Of a stretch of 40,308 nt of DNA, positions 16,823 to 28,800 are shown piece by piece. Location of the stretch: positions 1-40,308 of the forward strand of contig NYZC01000162.1 in assembly GCA_002686995.1 (NCBI GenBank). The letters are read 5' to 3'. The notes under the pieces were generated by a model, which worked only from the letters and a program-made list of their open reading frames with translations, did not search any database and was not told the DNA's origin. A program made the translations under genes and the position numbers. Position 1 is the stretch's first letter; each line of letters begins with the position of its first letter. This stretch comes from Phycisphaeraceae bacterium (GTDB lineage Bacteria > Planctomycetota > Phycisphaerae > Phycisphaerales > Phycisphaeraceae).

Positions 16823-19800
16823 CTGCAGCCGGCAGGCGCCGCCCCGCTGATTCGACAAGACCCGCAAATCTCGAGCCTGGTGGCCACGCTGGCGACCGGC
16901 ATCCTGGCCGGTCCGGCCGGCGCCGAGGTGCGCACCACCGGATCTCTCGCCGACTTCTTCGCCGACGTGCGGCGCTGGTACGGTCACGACGAGACGCTGC
17001 TTGCCGAGGTCGACGGCGAGACCGAGAACGGCAACCCGATCGCGGCGCTGCCGGACTTCGAGGCATTCGATCTCGGACTGTCGCAGAAGACGCACTTCCA
17101 GGCCTTCCGAGTCTACGCGCCGTGGATTCCGTTCGAAGACCGGGGCGCAGGCATTCCCGCCGACTTCCAGATCGCCGGCGTCCCGCTGACCGACGGCGAA
17201 CCGTTCGTGCCGCTCGATCTCGGGGCATACCTCGAATCCCAGGGACGTATCAGCGGCCTTGCGGCGCTGACCGGACCGTTCACCGGGGAGACCGGCGGAT
17301 ACCTGCCCGCGGCGCAGCCACTGCCCTACGCGGTGAGCTTCCAGAACGATCCGTCCTCGACGACGCTGGTTCGCGAGATCCGCATCGTCGCGCAGCTTGA
17401 CGAGGATCTCGATGCGCGGTCCTTCCGGCTCGGCGACATCAAGGTGGGTGACATCACCATCCGCGTCCCAGAGGGCCGCGGCGTCTTCCAGGGCGACTTC
17501 GACTTCACGCAGACGAAAGGCTTCATCGTCCGGGTCAGCGCCGGTATCGACCTGGCGGCGGAGCAGGCGACCTGGCTCATCCAGGCAATCGACCCCGCGA
17601 CGGGCGTGCTCGCCACCGATCCGACCCTCGGGCTGCTGCCGCCGAACGACGCGCTGGGCGTCGGCGCAGGCTTCGTCTCCTACACGGTTGAAACCGAGCC
17701 GGATGTCGAGACCGGCGCCGTCGTCACGGCGTCCGCGCGCGTCCTGTTCAACAACGCTCCGGGCGAGGACACCCCCACGCTCGAGCAGGTGGTCGACGGC
17801 GTCGCGCCCGCGTCCACGCTGACGGTCACGCCGCTCGGCGGCGACACCTTGCAGGTCGACTACGCGGTGACGGATGACGATGGCGGCTCGGGCTTCCGGC
17901 ATGTGACGCTGTACGTCGCCGAAAATGACGGCGCCTTCCGCATCTGGAAGCGGCAGTTGACCGAGGCCGCCGGAACCGAAGTGTTCAGCGGCACTCCGGG
18001 TTCGACATACACCTTCCTCGCGCTCGCCACCGATGTCGCCGGCAACCGCGAGGCCCCGCCCGTCGGCGCCAGCGCCGAGGACGACGGATCAGCCCCGAAC
18101 CTCGGCGCACTGCCTTCCGTGCCGGAGACCACGCCACCCGACTTCGGCGTGCCGCCCGAGACGCTGCCGGATCCGTCCACGAACCCGCTGTTCACGCGGG
18201 CCGAAGAAGGCGTGCCCGCCGCGGAGACCTCGTCCGAGCCTTCCGAGTTCGAAAACGTTCTGCGACCGTTCAACGCCCGACGCTTTGCGTACGGCTTCGT
18301 CCAGAGCGAGGCCGGAATCGGACCCATGGCGATTGCCGAGATGCCAGACGGCCGGGTGCTCGTCATCGGCGGCGCTGCCCGCAACGAACTTTTCGTATTC
18401 GATCCGGAAGGCGGCGAGGCCATCTCGCCGCTGGCGACGCTGCCGCACCCGGTCTTCAATCTCGCCCTCGGACGTCCCGAAGACGGCGGCCGGCTCTTCG
18501 CCACCACCGGCGGCGGACCGCTGCTGGAAATCGATCCTGCAGACGGCGCCGTGCTCGACGAATTCGGAAGCGGTGCCACGACCGGTCTCGCCGTCGATCC
18601 CGCGACCGGCCTGCTCTACGTCGGGACCAGCCAGGGCGTCGTGATCTTCGATCCCGCCTCCGAATCGTTCACGCCGTTCAGCCGCGATCTGGACCTGCGC
18701 GTCGGCGCACTCGCCTTCGCGAGCGACGGCACCCTGTGGGCCACGACGTGGCCGGATCGAACCCAGGTCGTGCGCTTTACCGACTCGGCCCGCGCCGAAA
18801 CCATGCTTCTGCTCGACGCCGGCATTGATTCGATCGCCTTCGGTCCGAGCGGAACGCCGATCGAGGGATTGCTGTTCGTCTCGAGCAACGACGGCCGGCT
18901 CGTCCTCGCCGACCCGGTGACGCTCCGGAAGGTCACGCTGGCTGACGGAGGCAGCCGCGGCGACGTCGTGATCACGACCTCGACCGGTCGCGTCCTGCTG
19001 AGCCAGTCGGCGCAGGTCGATGTGCTGGCGCCATCCGTGGCGCCCTCCGTCATCGCGACCAGCCCGGCCGACCAGGAGGTGGCCGGACTGCCGCTCGCCC
19101 TGCTCGGCGTGCGATTCGACCAGGACATGCGCGACGACGGCTCGAACGAAGGATCCGTCACCCATCCGGCCTCCTACACGCTGGTCGGCGCACTCACCGG
19201 CGACGCGACGATTCTCGACGCGGCCTACGAACCCGGAACGCGCACCGTGCTGCTGACGGTTGAAGGCCTGACGCCTGACGTCTACACGCTCGCGATCGAC
19301 GCGGCGGTGCTCAGCGCCGACGGCCTTGCCATGGGCGCCGACCACGCGGTGTCGTTCACGGCGATCCGCGACACGCTCGCCTTCGTCGATCTCGATTTCA
19401 CGAACGTGCGATCGGATCGGTCGGACGAAACCGTCTCCTACGACGTCACGATCACGAATACCGGTGACTTCGACCTGCTCATTCCGCTGCTGCTGATCGT
19501 CGATCCCGCCGACGGCGTCACGGCCGTTCCGCAGACGGATCTCGGCCAGGACGAGCAGGGGCGATGGCTGATCGATCTTTCCGGGTCGGTGTCGAGCGGG
19601 CTGTCGCTCGCGCCTGGCGAAAGCACGACGGGCACAACCGTCACGTCGCTCAATACCGACCTGGCGCGCATTGAAGCCGAGTACGGCGTATCCGCCGACC
19701 CCGCCGCGAACCAGCCACCACAGTTCACCACGACGCCTCCGGCCGGCGCCGTCGCGGGCCAGGCGTTCGAGTACGAGGCGGAGGCGATCGATCCGGACGG

Positions 19801-22800
19801 CGGAAGCGTCGTCTACCTGCTTGTCCGCGGTCCCGCAGGCATGACTGTCGATCGTGACACGGGCACCGTGCAATGGCAGCCGACCTCCGATGACGACGCG
19901 TCGAGTGAAGTGCTCCTGCATGCGTACGACGCGCGCGGCGGTCGCGACGAGCAGCGATTCACGCTCGACGTTGCAGGAGGCAATCACGCGCCGGCCTTCG
20001 ATTCGCTGCCTGCGTTCATCGCCGCGACCGAAGGCGACCCGATGGCGTTCTCCGTCTTTGCCGACGACCTCGACGGAGACACGCTCGTCTACTGGGCTGA
20101 CGGGCTGCCAGGCGGCGCGCTGTTCGACCCTGACAGCCGCGTGTTTGCGTGGACGCCCGCCTTCGACCAGGCCGGGACGTATGGTCCGGTCACGTTCCAC
20201 GCCTTCGACGGTCGCGCGATGAGCTCGGTCGCCACGACGATCCTCGCCTCCGAGGTGACGCCCCCGCTTTCGCTCGCGGATCCGCCGAACCATACGGTGA
20301 CCGAGGGCGACCGACTGCGGTTTACGTTTGCGGCCTCGGGTGCAAATCTCGAGTTCATCGGCAGCAATCTGCCCGCGGGCGCGACGATCGATCGCGCGAG
20401 CGGCACGCTCGACTGGGTCGCCGGCTTCGACCAGGCCGGAACCTACGACGACGTGATCATCACGGTCCGGTCCGGCGCCGAACGAGTCAGCAAGGTCTTC
20501 AAGATCACGGTGCTCAACGCGAACGGGGCGCCGCAATTCGAGCCGCTCGACGACTGGCGGGCCTTCGAAGGCGAAGAAGTCCGCTTCAGCGCCTTCGCCT
20601 TCGATCCGGACAACCCGCGCTTCGTGCTTCCGACGCGACTGCCCGACGGCACCGTTGCGCCGCTGGCGGGGACCGACCCGACCGTCACCTACACGGTGCA
20701 GGACCTGCCCGCCGGCGCGACGTTCGACGATGAGACCGCGACGTTCTCCTGGGTCCCGGGATTCGAGGATGCCGGCCGCCACACCGTCACTTTCGTCGCG
20801 ACCGACGACGGAGATGGCACGGGCTCCGTCGCCGTGAGCGCGGCCGCGGTGTCCATCGAGGTGATCAACCTGAACCGCGACCCAGTCATCACCCCGATCG
20901 CGAACACGGTGATGAATCGCGACGAGGTGCTCGACCTGCCGATCGCGGCCCTCGATCCCGACGGCGATCCCGTCATGCTTGCGATCACCGCGCTGCCACC
21001 CGGCTTCGACCTGCCCTCGTTCGCGACGTTCACGGACGACGGTGGCGGTACCGGCACCCTCCGCCTGCAGCCCGGCACTGGCGACAGAGGCGACTACACG
21101 TTCACGATCACCGCGACCGACGACGGAAACGGCGACGGAGCACACGCGATCGCGACCGCAGGCTCGTCTTTCGTGCTGACCGTCGAGTCCGTCAACGAGC
21201 CGCCCGTCCTTGCGCACGTCGGCGCCAAGGTGGCCGTGGTCGGCGATCCCTTCGTGCTCGACCTGCAGGCCTCTGATCTCGACGGCGAGCCGCTCCATTT
21301 CGAGGTGACGGGTCTTCCGGCCGCGGCAAACCTCACCGAGGGTCCTGAAGACGGCGCCGCGCAGATCTCGTGGACGCCGCTGGCAGGTGATGAAGACACC
21401 TACGACATCATCGTCACCGTCAGTGACGGCGGCAACGGATCCGCCGGACCCGTCGCCACGGCGACCGAGACGATCTCGATCACGGTGCGACCGGTCAACG
21501 GGGACCCGGTCCTGGATCCGATCGACACGCAGGATTCGGTGGAAGACGTAGAGCTCATCCTTGCGCTGACGGCGGACGATCCGGACGGAGACGCGCTCAC
21601 CTTCGAGGTGACCGGCCTGCCTGAAGGCGCTTCGTTCGACCGTGCCGCCGGCGTGCTGACCTGGACGCCGACGCATCGCCAGGCCGGCAGCTACGACCTG
21701 CTGTTCACTGCAAGCGATGGTCATGCCGAGGACATGCAGCCGGCGCGGATCATCGTCGACGACGTCAACCAGGCACCCACGCTGATTCCGCTTGCGCCGC
21801 AGTTCGGGCGCGAGGATGCGCTGCTCGAGTTCCGCGTCACGGGGGGCGACCAGGATGGCGACGCGCTGACCTATCGGATCGACGGCGCGATACCAACGGG
21901 CTCCCGACTCAACGGCATCACCGGCGAATTCTCCTGGCGTCCCGGCTTCGACCAGGCCGGCACCCACGTCGTCCGCTTCCTCGTGCAGGATTCCGGCGGC
22001 GCCACGGACGTCCTGGAGGTCCTGATCCGCATTGACGACAGCAACCGTCCGCCGGTGCTGTCGACCTCGGATCACGCCGCGACCATCGGCGCCGAACTTC
22101 GCTTCACGATCACTGCCGATGATCCTGATCCGAACACGGTGCTCGTGTTCGACGCCCTGCACCTGCCCGAAGGCGCGACGATCGGTCACAACACCGGCGA
22201 GATCGTCTGGACTCCGGGCCCCGGGCAGGCCGGTGATCACGTCGTCACGCTGGAGGCATCCGACGGCACGGACACGGCGCGGCAGACCATCGTGCTCAAC
22301 GCGTCGACGCAACCCGAATCACCGGTGGTGACCGTCGAGCTCACGCCAGGCTTCGCCGTCGTGCCCGGCCAGCGAGTGACGATTCGCGCGATCGCAGACA
22401 GCCTTGCCGACATCACCGCGATCGCCGTCACTGTCGACGGCTCGCCGCTCGCGATCGACGCGACCGGCCGGGCGGAGATCATCGCCGAAGTCCCCGGAAG
22501 GCTCGGGATCGTCGCCACGGCCACGGACCTCGACGGTCTGACCGGAAACGCCGCCGCGGAAGTGACGGTCCGCGACCCTGCCGACGCGCTGCCGCCCGTG
22601 GTCAGCCTGGACCAGGCCATTGCCGCGGCACCGCTGGACGACCCGATCCCGGTCATCGGCGCCGTGAGCGAAACCGACCTCGACTTCTGGACGCTCGAAA
22701 TTGCACAGTCCGGCACCGACCTGTTCACGCTACTGGCGGGCGGGAACGCCCTGCCGAACGGTGCGACCCTCACGACGCTCGATCCGAACGACTTCCCGAA

Positions 22801-25800
22801 CGGGTTCCATCGGCTGCGCCTGTCCGCGCAGGACCGGGCAGGCCGCCGCGCGACCGTCGAGCGCGACATCGAGATCAACAGCGACGACAAGTCGTCCTTC
22901 ACGCTGACCGCGATCGATCTCACGCTCGACCTCGGCGCCGCGCAGATGGCGATCCGTCGCACCTACGACACGTTCGACCGCAATCACCCGCGGAAGTTCG
23001 GATACGGCTGGCGCTTCGATGGCCGCGACACCGACGTCGCGACGAACGCGCGCACCACCGGCCGCGAGCACCTGGGCATCTACGCCGGTCTCCGCGAAGG
23101 CGATCGCGTCTACCTGAACCTTCCCGATGGTCGGCGCGCCGGCTTCACGTTCGCCCCGCGACGCATCGACCTGCCGGCGCTGACCTACTACGAGCCCGAG
23201 TGGATCGCGGACGTCTCTGGCGATTTCGTGCTCTCATCGATCGACGCACTGCTGGTGAAGTCCGGCGGCGTGTTCCACGAGCTTGACACCGGGCTTGCGT
23301 ATCACCCGGCCAGCCCGTTCCTCGACGGCGACGCCGATTACCGCCTGACCGCTCCCGACGGCACCGTCTACCTGGTCGATTCGCATCGGGGCGTCACCGG
23401 CCTGGTAACACCGACCGGCGTCGAGGTCTTCTTCAGCGATTCCGGGATTACCTCCCACGCCGACGGCGCGATTCAACTGTTCACCGATTCGACGGGCATG
23501 GTCACTGCGGCCCGAAGCACCACCGGCGACGAAGTGCACAACCGGTACCACGACGGCAACCTGGTCGGCGTCATCGCGACGGCGACCGGGCGAACCGAAC
23601 GCTACGGCTACGACCAGGACGATCCGCACCTGCTCGCGCTCGCCTCCGACGGTGCCGGCGCGGCCGAGCAGGTGATCCCCGGCAGCGTGCCGGCCACGCG
23701 GACCATTCACGGCGATCTCGGCGACGTCACGAACTTCGCGGGCCGCGACTGGTCGAGCCTGATGCTGCCGGGTGATTCGAACCGGTTCAGCCTTGCCGTC
23801 GAACCGGAAGAGATCGCGGCGGTCGAGGCGCTGCTGCTGAGGGTCACCGTCGATGCGCAGGCTTCCGGCCTGACCGCCGTGGCCATGACGGTGGATGGGG
23901 ACACCCCGGTGACGAGCATCGAGCGCGGGGGTCGAACGGTCGCGGTCTTCGCGGTTTCCGATCCGGGCCTGCACGTCCTCGAGGTTGCCGGACAGCCGGG
24001 CGCGACGGGCAGCAACTACCAGTTGCGTGTTGACGTCGCAGGCGATGTCAACGGCGACGGCGCCGTGGACGGTGTCGACAGCCAGGCCCAGAACGCGGCA
24101 TTCGAGGCCGTGGACGGTCAGGCCGCATACGTGTTCGAAGCCGACGTGGACGGCAATGGCGTCGTCGACACGCAGGACCGACTCGCACTGGTCGCAAACT
24201 TCGGATTCGTCCCAATGCCGTTCGTAGCACCGTCGCTGCCTGCGGCGCCGGGGGTCGCGCCGCCGCCGACTTCCGCGCCGGCCCCGGCATCGCCTCCCGC
24301 GACAGCTTCGTCCGAGGCACAGGACGGCACTCAATCCCTCGTCGCCGAGGGAATCCCCAATGCGACGCTGCAGAACGGCGGCTTCGGCATCTCCGGCGAC
24401 GCGTCATGGAACCAGACCGGCAACGTCATCATCGAAGGCGGCGCCGCCCGCCTTGCGGAGGACGCGCTGCGGCAGGCAAGGATGACGCAGAGCTTCCTCC
24501 TGTCCGACTGGGCCGACGCACTGCGGATCGTCATCGCCGACGCGGTTCTCACCGCCGCCCTGCCCGGCGTCGAACCCGATGCGTTCGAGATCGCGCTGTT
24601 CGACGCCAACGCGCTCACGCCCGTCGTCGGGACGGTGTCGGCGTTCGGTGATACCGACGCCCTGCTGAACCTGCAGGCGTCCGGCGACCTGCATACCGGC
24701 CCGGACGTGACCGTCGCTGACGACAACGGCGCCCTGATCGTCACCGTTGATCTCTCGAACGTGGCGCCGGGCTCCGCGCTCACGCTCTTCTTCGACCTGC
24801 TCGGCTTCGGGGCCGTCGACGCGTCGATCGTGATCGACGGCGTGACCCTGCTGGGCGGCCAGGCTCCGACCGCGGTCGACGACGAGGTCGAGACGAACGA
24901 GGACGAAACGCTCGAGATCGACGTGCTGGACAACGACCTGGACGCCGACGGCAATCTCGATCCTGCCGGCCTGGAGATCGTCGCTCTGCCCGTCCATGGC
25001 GCCGTCTCCGTGGATCCGGTGACCGGGTTGATCACCTATGCGCCGGAATCCGATTTCGCCGGCGCGGACGGATTCACCTACATCGCGACCGACCTTGGCG
25101 GTGAGCAATCCCTCGAAGCGCTGGTCGAGATCAACGTCCTCGCGGTGGCCGACGTGCCGTCGCTCGTCGTCGCGGCGGCACGCGGCCCGCAAGACACCGA
25201 GATCCCCCTGCCTGTCGACGCGCTGCCGAATGACCGTGACGGCTCCGAATCGCTCGCGATCTTCATCTCGTCGGTTCCTGACGGCGGCGTGCTATCCGCG
25301 GGAACGATCGTCGCGCCCGGCAGGTGGGCGCTGTCTCCGACCGATCTTTCAGGGTTGCGATTCCTGCCACCCGCAGGCGAGTTCGGCGAGTTTGCGTTCG
25401 ACGTCGTCGTCGACGCAGTCGAGGCCGGCAACGGCGACACGGCAAGCACCACGGCCGAGTTGACGGTCGACGTCGATCTCGTCGCCACCGATCCGCTGGC
25501 GGTGACGGCCTACGAGATCAACGGCGGCGACGCGCAGCGCTCGCTCATCCAAACGTTGAAGGTCACGTTCAACAAGGCGATCTGGTCGGCCGATCTTTCG
25601 CGCGCCGTCCGCATCGTCGGCAACGACGGCAGAACGTTCACCGTCGGCCCGGAGCACGTCGCCTACGACCCTGTCGCCCTGACGCTGACGATCTTCGCCG
25701 ACGGGCTCGACCTGGCCGACGACCACTTCGCGCTGCTGCTGAGCACGGACGGCATCCGCAACGCGGCGTCGCGGCAACTGCCGCTGACGGACGCCGACCT

Positions 25801-28800
25801 GCTGCCCGGCGACGGATTCCACGGCTTCCACTTCCATCGCCTGCTCGCTGATTTCGAGGGCAGCGACGTCGTCGACCGCCAGGACTTCGATCGATTCACC
25901 GGTCATTATCGCACGCAGCCGGGCGATTCCGGCTTCGACCTCGTCTTCGATCTCGACGGCAACGGCGTCGTCGATCGCTTCGACTACGCGATCTGGCGGC
26001 GGCGACAGTCGCTCACGTCGGACCGTTACGACCCGACGCTGCTGGCGGCGCTGCAGAACGACACCGGCCGCGACGCCGATGACGGCATCACGCTCGACCC
26101 GACCGTGTTCGGCGGGATCACCGATCCGAGCGCGATCGCGCGATTCGAAGCGACGCTCGACGGCGGCCCGACCGTCGAAGCCTCGGCGGAGCTCGACAAC
26201 GGCATCTTCCTCTTCGACCTCGCGACGTTCGAGTCGGTCTTCGGCACCGTGCTCGAAGATGGACCGCATACCGTCACGCTCGTCGCCGAAGACATGCACG
26301 GCAATCGCAGCGACCCGTTCGTCGTGTCCTTCGAGCTTGACCGGGTGGCTCCGCCGACGCCCGTGCAGCCCGACCTCAACGCCGACTCCGACAGCGGCGC
26401 GCTGAACGACGACGACATCACGAACGATCAGCAGCCCGTCTTCACCGCGTCCGCCGAGGATGGCGCCCTGGTCGTCCTGCTCCTCGACGACCAGGCGGTG
26501 GCCGAAGCCACGGCGGCGAGCGACGTGGATCTCGCCGTCTCCGGTCTCGCGCTCACCTCCGGCGCGCGCGCGTTCCACGTCACCGCCGAAGACGCCGCGG
26601 GCAACGTAAGCGATCCTTCCGAACCGCTGCCGATCGTCGTGGACCTCGCACCGCCGTCCGCCCCGTCACTGAGCCTTGACGCCACCACGGATTCGGCGCC
26701 GACCGGCGACGGGCGCACGACGTTCGACCGCGTCACGCTGCAAGGCTTCACCGACGCGAACATCGACGTCACGCTCGTCGAAACCGGCCAGGCGACGCGA
26801 TCTGACGGCTCCGGCGCGTTCTCGTTCACCGACGTGGTCGTGGCCCTCGGCGACAACACCTTCAATGTGTCGGCCATCGACGTCGCCGGCAACGTCTCCA
26901 CCGCGACGCTCGTGATTCGCGGCATCGGCCCCGAGATCGATCCACCCATCGTTTCGATCGCACTGGTGACCGACACCGGGCGCAGCGACGTGGACGGCGT
27001 GACTCGCGACCCGACGCTGACCGGAACCGTCACCGACGTCAGCGCCATCTCGCTCGTGCGTGCGATCCTCGACGGCGGCCCGCCGATGGACGTCACGGCA
27101 TCACTCACAGGTTCCCAGCTCCTGCTCGACGGCGCGTCGCTCGACGCCCTCGCGGGCGGAGCGCTCGCCGACGGTCTGCACGTCGTCGAGGTCCAGGCGA
27201 TCGACGAGTTCCTCAACGAGGGCGACCTCTTCGACGTCACGTTCACGCTTGACCGCATCGCGCCCACGCCCCCGCTCGTCGCGCTCGACCCGGACAGCGA
27301 CACCGGCGTCAGCAACAGCGACGACCTGACCTCCATGGCCACACCGGTTGTCCTCCTCGAGGCCGAATCGGACAGCATCGTCCATCTCTTCGCGGACGGC
27401 ACTGCGGCTGGAGATGCCGCACTGCCTGGTTCACGGGGCGAAGTGCCGATCGGCCCGCTCAACGATGGCGCCCACGACATCACGGCCACGGCCGAGGACG
27501 TCGCGGGCAACGCAAGCGGGACGTCCGCCGATCTGGACCTCGTCGTCGACACCGTGGCGCCGGCGCCACCGACTTTCGATCTCGATGCTGCCTCCGACAC
27601 GATCCCCGTCGGTGACCAGGCAACGTCCCTCGAGTCGGTCATCCTTGTTGGCGCGACCGACCCGCTCGCCGTCGTCGACCTGACGCGCGGCGACGATCTC
27701 ATGCCGTTCGCCACGCGCGACGCCGAAGCGGACGGCACCTTCAGCTTCGCCGTGTCACTTGCGGAAGGCGACAACCTGCTGCAGGCGGCGGCGATGGACG
27801 CGGCGGGCAACCGCTCCGTATTCGACCGGATCATCACCAGTTCGGCGCCCGATACGACTGCACCGGTCATCGACGCGCGCCTCGACCATGACACCGGCCC
27901 CGGCGCAGACGACGGCATCACCTCGAGCGCCGCCATCGCCGGCACCGTCGTGGACGCGAGTCCGATCACGCTTCTGCGCGTCGGCGTCGACGGCGCTCCG
28001 CTGTTCGACGTCCTTGATCGACTGGCCGACGGAATGTTCCTGCTCGACGCATCGACGCTCGCTGCCGCCCACGGCGGACCGCTGGTGGACGGCCCGCACA
28101 CCGTGCTGCTCCAGGCTCGGGACGAGGCGGGCAACGTGTCCGCCGTCATCAGCGTCGACCTCGTGCTCGACACGGCGCGACCTGACGCCCCGCCGGCGCC
28201 CGATCTCGACGACGCCGACGACAGCGGCGCGAGCGACACCGACAACGTGACGTCCAACACCGACGTGACGATTATCGTTCGCTCGCCGGCGCATGCCGTT
28301 CGGTTGTTCGTGGACGGGTCGGACGGTGGCATCCGGATCCCGTCGAGCGAGATCGCGACGTTCGAATCCGGCTCGCTGGCGGACGGCCTGCACACGTTCG
28401 TCGCTGTCGCCGAGGACGCGGCGGGCAACGCAAGCCTCTTCTCGACGACACTGGTAATCCGCGTCGACACCGCGGCCCCGACCGATCCGACGCTCGAACT
28501 GGTCCGTGACCTCGCCGCGTCGGACGGCGACGCCGGCGTGACGACCGCGTCCACCGTCGATCTCGCGGGTCTCATCGACCCGAACGTCACCCTCGCCCTC
28601 GACGGCACGGAGCGCACGACGTCGAGCGATACAGACGGCGCGTTCACGCTGAACGACGTCGAGATCGCGCTCGGCGGCAACACGCTTTCGGTGACGGCCA
28701 CCGACGCCGCAGGCAACCGAAGCTCGGCATCGATCTTCGTCGAACGGCGCGACGTGCTGCCGCCCTTGCTCGTCCGCAACCTGGCGAACGACACCGGAAG

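Larger units (their letters stand above)
15480..17810 (+). other. Conserved non-repeat module spanning the TGA
   Basis: After the CARDB array come a prepeptidase-like beta domain, an IPT-like segment (VKLVRPGFEERDPVVHDV), a helical stretch, and then PYAVSFQNDP with DIKVGDITIRVPEGRG and AIDPATGVLATDP before GFVSYTVE. The second half is a module I recall from other giant proteins of planctomycetes and cyanobacteria. The TGA interrupts this continuous module, not a domain border, which argues that the two halves were made to be one protein. Confidence 0.6.

Noticed and set aside
22890-24208. An RHS toxin or contact-dependent inhibition system
   Set aside because: There is no C-terminal toxin domain, no immunity gene, and the frame continues for thousands of codons of adhesin-like repeats.
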